Below, piece by piece: positions 58,703-64,000 of a stretch of 64,000 nucleotides of DNA. The notes beneath the pieces were generated by a model. The model did no database searches. It was not told the origin of the DNA and worked only from the letters and a program-made list of their open reading frames with translations. The position numbers and the translations under genes were made by a program. The stretch spans positions 8,834,501 through 8,898,500 of the forward strand of contig NZ_CP163435.1 in assembly GCF_041051975.1 (NCBI RefSeq), given 5' to 3'. Origin of the DNA: Streptomyces sp. R21. Lineage in GTDB: Bacteria; Actinomycetota; Actinomycetes; Streptomycetales; Streptomycetaceae. Positions within the stretch are counted from its first letter, which is position 1. Each line of letters begins with the position of its first letter.

Positions 58703-59557
58703 TCAGCTGGGCCGTACCGCCATCTTGTCGAGAGCCTCCAGGAGGCCCGGCAGCTCCGGTCCGCGGCCCACCGGCAGGACCTCGCCCGGCTCCTCGTCGA
58801 GAAGCACGAACGCGATGTCGTCGGTCCTGGCCACCATGGACCAGCCGGGACCGTCGGCGCGCAGCGTACGGGCGTCGCCGGTGGCGAAGGACGAACGGAC
58901 GCGGCCCAGCGGCGGCGGCGTCTCCACGTAGGAGCGCGCCTCCGCGAGTACCCGACGGACGCCGCCGCGGGACTCGCTCCCGCCCTCGCCGTCCTCCGCC
59001 TCGTCCCGGCCGTCCTCCTCGGCGGAGGCCTCGCCGTCCTTGGGCGCAGCGAAGTCGCCGTCGTCGATCTGCTCGCGCCAGATCGCCCACTGAAGGGCGA
59101 TCTCATCGGCGCCGAGGCGCCGTTGGGCGGGCCCCCACGAAGCGGTGTCGGGCGGACACAGCGGAGGCCGCTCGGTGAGCTCGGGCTCCGGATCGTGCGG
59201 GGCCGGCACTCCGGGGGCCGCGACGGCGACCGCCAGGGGCCAGCCGGGCAGCGCGGCGACGACCGTGCGCTCATCGGGCGACAGGTCGTACTCCATACCG
59301 CAGTCCCAGGAGGCGATGGCGACCGCGACCAGGGAGACGTCGTCGATGACGACCGTCCACCGCGCACCGTCGCTGTCCTGGCCGATCACCAGACCGTACC
59401 CGTCGGCCAGCGGCGCGAGACCGAGCGCCGCACATGCCTCCGGATAGTCGTCCCCCAGCACGCTGGGGAACTTCGCCGGTGTGAGCAGCACAGCTGTCAG
59501 CACATACAGCGCGTCGTCGTCCCCGGTGACGACGGCGTCGTCGTCCGTCCCGGCCAT
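58703..59557 (-). CDS. Conserved hypothetical protein (284 aa)
   Basis: Very acidic, soluble, with an Asp/Glu-rich stretch (about 180-205). Segments WTVVIDDVSLVAVAIASWDC and WSMVARTDDIAFVLLDEEPG look like two repeated beta-rich domains. It is a family I associate with Streptomyces but cannot name. There is no operon partner; neighbouring genes are more than 100 bp away. Confidence 0.65.
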   Translation of the reverse strand: MAGTDDDAVVTGDDDALYVLTAVLLTPAKFPSVLGDDYPEACAALGLAPLADGYGLVIGQDSDGARWTVVIDDVSLVAVAIASWDCGMEYDLSPDERTVVAALPGWPLAVAVAAPGVPAPHDPEPELTERPPLCPPDTASWGPAQRRLGADEIALQWAIWREQIDDGDFAAPKDGEASAEEDGRDEAEDGEGGSESRGGVRRVLAEARSYVETPPPLGRVRSSFATGDARTLRADGPGWSMVARTDDIAFVLLDEEPGEVLPVGRGPELPGLLEALDKMAVRPS

Positions 59558-59692
59558 CCCTGCCTCCCCTTCGCTTCACCCGTCGGCGCACCCTAATGCG
59601 CCCGGAAGCCGGTTGTCACGAGCCGTACGTACACGCGGAGCTGCAGGTATCCGGCTGGACAGGGGCGAATCGGCCGTCCTGGCCCGCGCGGG

Positions 59693-60010
59693 TCATGCCG
59701 CGGGCAGCCCGAGGAGCGTCCGGGCCACCGTGTGGGGCGACTCATCGCGCTCCCGGGCGAGGGCGATCACCGCGCGACAGGCCAGTTCGTTCACCCCGAA
59801 CGACAGTGCCTCCGGGGACACCCAGGCCGAGGCCTCGTCGATCTGGTCCTGGTTGTCCTCCGCGCAGGCCGAGACATACGCCGCGGCCGCCTCGAACACG
59901 TTGTGCGTACGCTTCTTCTCCGGCCGCCGCTTCACGGTCCGAGGGACTTCCTGACCCTCGGCCGTTTCCGGGCGCCATATCTTGCGGAGCCTGTCGATCA
60001 TGCCGGACAT
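59693..60010 (-). CDS. Hypothetical protein (105 aa)
   Basis: Starts MSGMIDRLRKIWRPETAEGQ after AAGGTGG. A basic N-terminal third (VKRRPEKKRTHNVFEAAAAY) is followed by an acidic helix region (SACAEDNQDQIDEASAWVSP). No known domain is visible. It is divergent from the MpaB-like gene. Confidence 0.6.
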   Translation of the reverse strand: MSGMIDRLRKIWRPETAEGQEVPRTVKRRPEKKRTHNVFEAAAAYVSACAEDNQDQIDEASAWVSPEALSFGVNELACRAVIALARERDESPHTVARTLLGLPAA

Positions 60011-60064
60011 CGGGCCACCTTCCCCCTGTGCGATGGTCATCGCTGATCGTTCATCTGTTGCTAC

Positions 60065-60079
60065 TCAACGTAGAGTTGA
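60065..60079. promoter_or_regulatory. Inverted repeat TCAAC-5-GTTGA
   Basis: Perfect 5-bp arms (60065-60069, 60075-60079) in the A/T-rich spacer before the MpaB-like gene, near its expected promoter. The regulator is unknown. Confidence 0.4.
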
Positions 60080-60108
60080 AGTTTCCACGGCAGAAGGGGG
60101 ACGGCCCG

Positions 60109-60999
60109 GTGAAGCGCTACGAGCGGCTCGGACAGATCCGACGGATGGATCCGGAGCAGGACGCGTCGGAGATCTACCGGCTCACCGCCGCGTACGAATT
60201 TCCCTGGGACTTCACCCGGGCTCTGGAACTCGCGCTCTACCGCACCTACGCCGTCCCCAGCATCGGCCGGTTGCTCGCCGAGACGGCGGAACTCACCGAC
60301 CGGCCGCAGAAGCGCTACGACGACACGGCCCTGCTCCTCGACACCATTGTGGAGCACGGCTTCGACGCCGACGAGGGCCGCACCGCGATGCGCCGCATCA
60401 ACCAGATGCACCGCAGCTACGACATCAGCAACGAAGACATGCGTTACGTCCTCTGCACGTTCGTGGTGATGCCCAGGCGGTGGATCGACGCCTACGGCTG
60501 GCGCAGGCTGTCACGGCACGAGATCGTCGCCTCCACCGTGCACCACCGCACCCTGGGGCGGCACATGGGGATCAAGGACATTCCCGAGACCTACGAGGAA
60601 TTCGAAGCCTGCCTCGACGCCTACGAAGAGGCCCATTTCGGGTGGGACGAGGGCGCGCGCCGGGTCTCCGACTCAACGCTGGACCTGATGGCCTCCTGGT
60701 ATCCGCGCCCCCTCGCACCCCTGCTGCGTACCTCGACCCTCGCCCTGCTCGACGAGCCGCTGTTGCGAGCCTTCCGGTACGAGCCGCCGGGTGCCGCCAC
60801 GCGCGCGCTGGTCCGCCGGGCGGTACACGCACGTGGCCGTCTGGTCCGCCTGCTGCCGCCGCGCCGTGCCCCGCACTTCGCCCGGCAGAACTGGGAGATC
60901 AAGGGCTACCCCGACGGCTACCGCGTCGACGAGCTGGGCACCCGTCCGACGCCCGGCGTAGGCGGCTGCCCCGTCTCAGCTGCCGCCCGCGTCGAGTGA
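60109..60999 (+). CDS. MpaB/latex-clearing-protein-like oxygenase family (DUF2236)
   Basis: 296 aa. YEFPWDFTRALELALYRTYA at about 25-44 and the helical core RRINQMHRSYDISNEDMRYV, LCTFVVMPRRWIDAYGW match the MpaB/DUF2236 family, in which a histidine binds heme. The His in MHRSYDI and those in SRHEI and VHHRTLGRHM are candidates. The GTG at 60109 follows AAGGGGG; a TTG 48 bases earlier is possible. The last 24 bases overlap the convergent padR gene. Confidence 0.8.
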   Translation: MKRYERLGQIRRMDPEQDASEIYRLTAAYEFPWDFTRALELALYRTYAVPSIGRLLAETAELTDRPQKRYDDTALLLDTIVEHGFDADEGRTAMRRINQMHRSYDISNEDMRYVLCTFVVMPRRWIDAYGWRRLSRHEIVASTVHHRTLGRHMGIKDIPETYEEFEACLDAYEEAHFGWDEGARRVSDSTLDLMASWYPRPLAPLLRTSTLALLDEPLLRAFRYEPPGAATRALVRRAVHARGRLVRLLPPRRAPHFARQNWEIKGYPDGYRVDELGTRPTPGVGGCPVSAAARVE

Positions 61000-61509
61000 G
61001 TTGATCGTGTTGCGCAGCCAGGCCAGTTCGGCCTGGCTGGTGGCCCGCGCGATGGTGAGGATGCCGCGCCGGAAGGGGTCGTCCAACTCCTCCGCGCTCA
61101 GCGGCCGGTCGCCGTCGTAGAAGAAGCTCGCCGGCTCCTCCAGGAAGGCGAGCCTGCGCCGCAGCACCGCGGCCTGGGCCGCCGGGTCGTCCAGGTGCCG
61201 CAGGAACGCGAGCACCGTGAACCAGCGGTTCTCGTCGGTGATGTCCCGCTGCACCGGTTGCGCCAGCCGGCGGCGCAGCTCGTCCCGACCCTCCTCGGTG
61301 AGGGTCAGGACGTGCCGCGGGGCGGCCACGGCGCCGGGCTGCGTCGCCCGCGCCAGCAGGTCCGCCTTCTCCAGTCGCTTGATCGCGGGGTACAGCGTGC
61401 TCTCGGCGACGGGCTTCACATGCCCCGTCAGCGCCGTGATGCGTTTGCGCAGCTCATAGCCGTGCAGCGGGGCGTCGAACAGGAAACCAAGGATGGTCAG
61501 CTCCAGCAT
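60976..61509 (-). CDS. PadR family transcriptional regulator
   Basis: 177 aa. N-terminal winged helix: MLELTILGFLFDAPLHGYEL, VAESTLYPAIKRLEKADLLA. The C-terminal Vir_AR-like helices (PVQRDITDENRWFTVLAFLR) are the dimerisation part. ATG 61509 is the standard family start. It is divergent from the alpha/beta hydrolase at 61636, with a perfect 22-bp palindrome between the two, and convergent with the MpaB-like gene. Confidence 0.88.
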   Translation of the reverse strand: MLELTILGFLFDAPLHGYELRKRITALTGHVKPVAESTLYPAIKRLEKADLLARATQPGAVAAPRHVLTLTEEGRDELRRRLAQPVQRDITDENRWFTVLAFLRHLDDPAAQAAVLRRRLAFLEEPASFFYDGDRPLSAEELDDPFRRGILTIARATSQAELAWLRNTINSLDAGGS

Positions 61510-61565
61510 GCCCTCATTCTGCCCCACCACCGCTGTACATCTCTGCCTTCATATATCGCTTCCGT

Positions 61566-61587
61566 AATACATCGGCACCGATGTATT
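61566..61587. promoter_or_regulatory. Perfect PadR operator candidate
   Basis: Arms AATACATCGG (61566-61575) and CCGATGTATT (61578-61587) surround CA. The ATGTAT half-sites agree with known PadR operators. It lies in the divergent spacer between padR and the hydrolase. Confidence 0.75.
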
Positions 61588-61635
61588 GTCTCCGAAGTGC
61601 GAGAAGAACGATGCGGCGGCACAAGGGAGAGCGCG

Positions 61636-62394
61636 ATGAAGCAGGCCGAGTTCGACGGCAAGGGAAGCCTGATCCGCTGGACGGAGACGGAGGGTGCCGA
61701 ACCCGCGCGGGTGTACGTGCACGGCCTGGGCGCGGCCTCGACGGTCTACAACGCCCACATCGCGGCCCGGCCCGAACTGGCGGGCCGGCGCACCCTGTTC
61801 GTCGACCTGCCAGGTCACGGGATCAGCGACCGTCCCGCGGACTTCGGCTACACGCTGGAGGACCACGCCGACGCGCTGGCGGCCGCGCTGGACGAAGCCC
61901 GCGTCACGGGGGCGGAACTCATCGCCCACAGCATGGGCGGCGCCGTCGCCATCGTGCTCGCCCACCGACGGCCCGACCTCGTCTCACGACTGGTCCTCGT
62001 CGAGGCGAACCTCGACCCGTACCCCCCGGTCACCGCGGGCAGCAGCGGCATCGCCTCCTTCAGCGAGGACGACTACGTCGACAACGGCGGCCACGCGCGC
62101 GTGCTGGAAAAGGTCGGGCCGTCCTGGGCGGCCACCATGCGGCTCGCCGACCCGCGCGCCCTGTACCGGACGGCGGCCGGGCTCAGGCGCGGCACGACCC
62201 CCACGATGCGCCGCATGCTCGAGACGTCGGCGGCAGAGCGCGTCTACCTCCAGGGCGAGCTGACCGGCCAACTCCCGGGCAGGGACGGTCTGGAGACGTT
62301 TGGTGTACGAGTGGTGACCGTGCCCTCCGCCGGGCACAACATCATGTTCGACAACCCCGACGCCTTCGTGGCCGAGGTGGCGGGAAGGGGCTGA
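61636..62394 (+). CDS. Alpha/beta hydrolase
   Basis: 252 aa. VHGLGAASTVYNAHI (oxyanion), DLPGHGISDRP, nucleophile elbow AHSMGGAVAIVLA (G replaced by A in the first position), VEANLDPYP and the His in VPSAGHNIMFDNPDAF. GGGAG precedes ATG 61636. It is divergent from padR and probably repressed by it. An esterase acting on a small ester is likely. Confidence 0.85.
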   Translation: MKQAEFDGKGSLIRWTETEGAEPARVYVHGLGAASTVYNAHIAARPELAGRRTLFVDLPGHGISDRPADFGYTLEDHADALAAALDEARVTGAELIAHSMGGAVAIVLAHRRPDLVSRLVLVEANLDPYPPVTAGSSGIASFSEDDYVDNGGHARVLEKVGPSWAATMRLADPRALYRTAAGLRRGTTPTMRRMLETSAAERVYLQGELTGQLPGRDGLETFGVRVVTVPSAGHNIMFDNPDAFVAEVAGRG

Positions 62395-62430
62395 GCCGTC
62401 AGCCGTTCAGCCCCCCCGTACGGCGAGTGC

Positions 62431-63039
62431 TCAGCCTCGGCGTACGGCCAGCGCGAGGAAGCGGGCGTCCTCGTCGACGTACGACGTCATGTCCCAGCCG
62501 GAACCGGCCAGCAGCGGGCCGAGTCGGTCCTGCGCACGCAGATCGTCCGGGGTGATGCGGCGGCCCTGGCGTGCGGCGAGGGCCGCCCGGCCGATCGGGT
62601 GGAAGAGCGCCAGCGTCCCGCCGGCTCGTACCACCCGTGCCAACTCCCGCAGGTTTTCGGCCGGATCGGGCAGATGCGAGACGAGGCCCGCGCCGAACAC
62701 GGCGTCCAGCGACCCCGTCCGCAACGGCAGCCCGGTCACGTCGGCGACCAGAAGCTGTCCGTCACGATCCCGTCCGGCCCGTACGGCGGCCTCCAGCATG
62801 GCCGGGGTCAGATCGGCCCCGATGACGACTCCGGACGGGCCCACGGCGGCACGCAGCGGCGGCAGGGCACGCCCGGTGCCGCAGCCCGCGTCGAGGACGC
62901 GATCGCCCTTGCGCAGTCCGAGTTCGGCGACCGCGGCCGCGTAGGCGGGCCCGTCGTCGGGGAAGCGGGCGTCCCAGTCGGCCGCCCGCGCGGTGAAGAA
63001 TTCCTGGACGTGTGTGTGGTCGTCGCTCATGTTCCGCAT
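62431..63039 (-). CDS. SAM-dependent methyltransferase (class I)
   Basis: 202 aa. Motif I VLDAGCGTGRALPPL (about 48-62), an acidic residue after motif I in GADLTPAML, motif II ADVTGLPLRTGSLDAVFGAG and HLPDPAENLRELARVVRAGG: the Methyltransf_11 layout. The substrate is unknown. ATG 63039 or 63030 can be the start. Confidence 0.88.
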   Translation of the reverse strand: MRNMSDDHTHVQEFFTARAADWDARFPDDGPAYAAAVAELGLRKGDRVLDAGCGTGRALPPLRAAVGPSGVVIGADLTPAMLEAAVRAGRDRDGQLLVADVTGLPLRTGSLDAVFGAGLVSHLPDPAENLRELARVVRAGGTLALFHPIGRAALAARQGRRITPDDLRAQDRLGPLLAGSGWDMTSYVDEDARFLALAVRRG

Positions 63040-63182
63040 GATTCCTCACCGACACGAAGGACAACGCGGTGCACATGTTCGAGCGTGACGCGATCGTTCA
63101 GGTGCATGTCCGTGTCATATTGCAGCACCTTTCGAAATGCGCCCCCTACGTGCGCCCCTGCCCCCGCTAGCGTCCCTGGGCC

Positions 63183-63956
63183 ATGGGACACCTGGACCAC
63201 GCCACCTTCGGCTGGCTGACCCCCGCGCTGTCGTATCTGATGGCCTGCATCGGCGCCGCCCTGGGGCTGCGCTGCACCGTCCGTGCGCTCGGCACCACGG
63301 GGCGCTCGCGCCGCAACTGGCTTCTCACCGCCGCCTCCGCGATCGGCACGGGCATCTGGACGATGCACTTCGTGGCGATGCTGGGCTTCAGCGTCACCGG
63401 CACGGAGATGCGCTACAACGTGCCGCTGACCATCCTCAGCCTCGTCGTCGCCATGGTCGTCGTGGGCGCCGGCGTCTTCGCGGTCGGCTACGGCCGTGAA
63501 CGCGGCCGCGCCCTTTTCCTCGGCGGACTGACCACCGGGCTCGGCGTCGCGAGCATGCACTACCTGGGCATGGCGGCGCTGCGACTGCACGGCGCCGTGC
63601 ACTACGACCCGATGCTCGTCGGACTCTCCGTCGTCATCGCCGTGGTGGCTGCCACCGCGGCTCTGTGGGCCGCGCTCAACATCAAGTCGCCCGTGGCCGT
63701 CGCCGTCGCCTCCCTGGTCATGGGAGGAGCGGTGAGCAGCATGCACTACACCGGGATGATGGCGGTGAGCGTGAGCGTCAGCCCCTCCGGCAAGGCCTTG
63801 CCCGGAGTCACGGCGATGCAGTTCATCTTCCCTCTCGCCGTGGGCCTCGGGTCCTATCTCTTCCTGACATCGGCGTTCGTCGCGCTGTCCCCGACGGCCG
63901 GCGAACGCGAGGCATCCGCATCGGCCCAGCAGCCGGTCCAGAGCGTCGCCCGCTAG
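63183..63956 (+). CDS. MHYT-domain integral membrane sensor
   Basis: 257 aa with about seven hydrophobic helices. The three MHYT repeats are seen as MHFVAM (about 61-66), MHYLGM (about 125-130) and MHYTGM (about 188-193), proposed to bind copper and sense O2, CO or NO. No GGDEF/EAL or kinase domain is attached, so any signal must pass to a separate partner. Confidence 0.9.
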   Translation: MGHLDHATFGWLTPALSYLMACIGAALGLRCTVRALGTTGRSRRNWLLTAASAIGTGIWTMHFVAMLGFSVTGTEMRYNVPLTILSLVVAMVVVGAGVFAVGYGRERGRALFLGGLTTGLGVASMHYLGMAALRLHGAVHYDPMLVGLSVVIAVVAATAALWAALNIKSPVAVAVASLVMGGAVSSMHYTGMMAVSVSVSPSGKALPGVTAMQFIFPLAVGLGSYLFLTSAFVALSPTAGEREASASAQQPVQSVAR

Positions 63957-63957
63957 C

Positions 63958-63985
63958 TGCGGGCCCGGAGCCACGACGGCCCGCA
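63958..63985 (+). terminator. Hairpin after the MHYT gene
   Basis: TGCGGGCC (63958-63965) pairs with GGCCCGCA (63978-63985) immediately after the stop codon. Confidence 0.5.
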
Positions 63986-64000
63986 AGGACGCCCGAACCT

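Overview
The window is high-GC actinobacterial DNA, almost certainly from a Streptomyces chromosome. The support is strong third-position G/C, GTG starts, many TetR/HxlR/MarR/PadR/ROK regulators, a PknB-type kinase, a Tat-exported amidase, a SNF2/SWIM pair and a xylAB-ROK locus. No rRNA, tRNA, CRISPR array or biosynthetic megasynthase was seen.

Layout. (1) 1-5.4 kb: a hypothetical gene cut by the window edge, a small conserved gene followed by a broken partner, a membrane metallophosphoesterase, an IS4-type transposase scrap and a membrane Ser/Thr kinase. (2) 5.4-36.2 kb: about 30.7 kb of accessory DNA that looks like an old integrated element. Its two ends carry the same-orientation 3' end of an aldehyde dehydrogenase gene: a free copy at 5436-5500 and the intact gene ending at 36191. 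Each copy has a hairpin 13-14 nt downstream. A decayed tyrosine-integrase C-terminus lies beside the intact copy. The cargo is small-molecule catabolism: alpha/beta hydrolases, zinc-less MDR reductases, SDRs, an acyl-CoA ligase, enoyl-CoA hydratases, an acyl-CoA dehydrogenase, an LLM oxidoreductase, an SRPBCC protein and a fluoroacetate-dehalogenase-like enzyme. Most modules have their own divergent regulator and a visible palindromic operator. Between them lie many gene relics: DUF5005/DUF4185-like, IS630, hydrolase tail, HxlR, Old Yellow Enzyme, lpd, haloacid dehalogenase, LysR, 3-hydroxyisobutyryl-CoA hydrolase, MFS and two TetR pieces.

(3) 36.2-64 kb: stable chromosomal genes: aldehyde dehydrogenase with its GAF regulator, Tat amidase, acetamidase/formamidase plus APC permease, ROK-xylB-xylA, a septum-formation-like protein, the SWIM/SNF2 pair, a fatty-acid desaturase, an esterase, an MpaB-like protein with PadR, an alpha/beta hydrolase, a methyltransferase and an MHYT membrane sensor. 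Two closely similar IS200/IS605-type elements carrying only TnpB (41110-42491 and 49439-50818) sit here. Both follow GTCAT. The first landed exactly in the ATGA stop/start overlap of the permease-acetamidase operon, regenerated the permease stop and supplied the amidase with a Shine-Dalgarno. The second interrupts a phytase-like gene that is now a pseudogene.

Main points for follow-up: the gene-3'-end-bounded island, the near-seamless TnpB insertion with predicted guide RNAs, the dehalogenase with a complete catalytic set, and the operators that assign regulators to targets.
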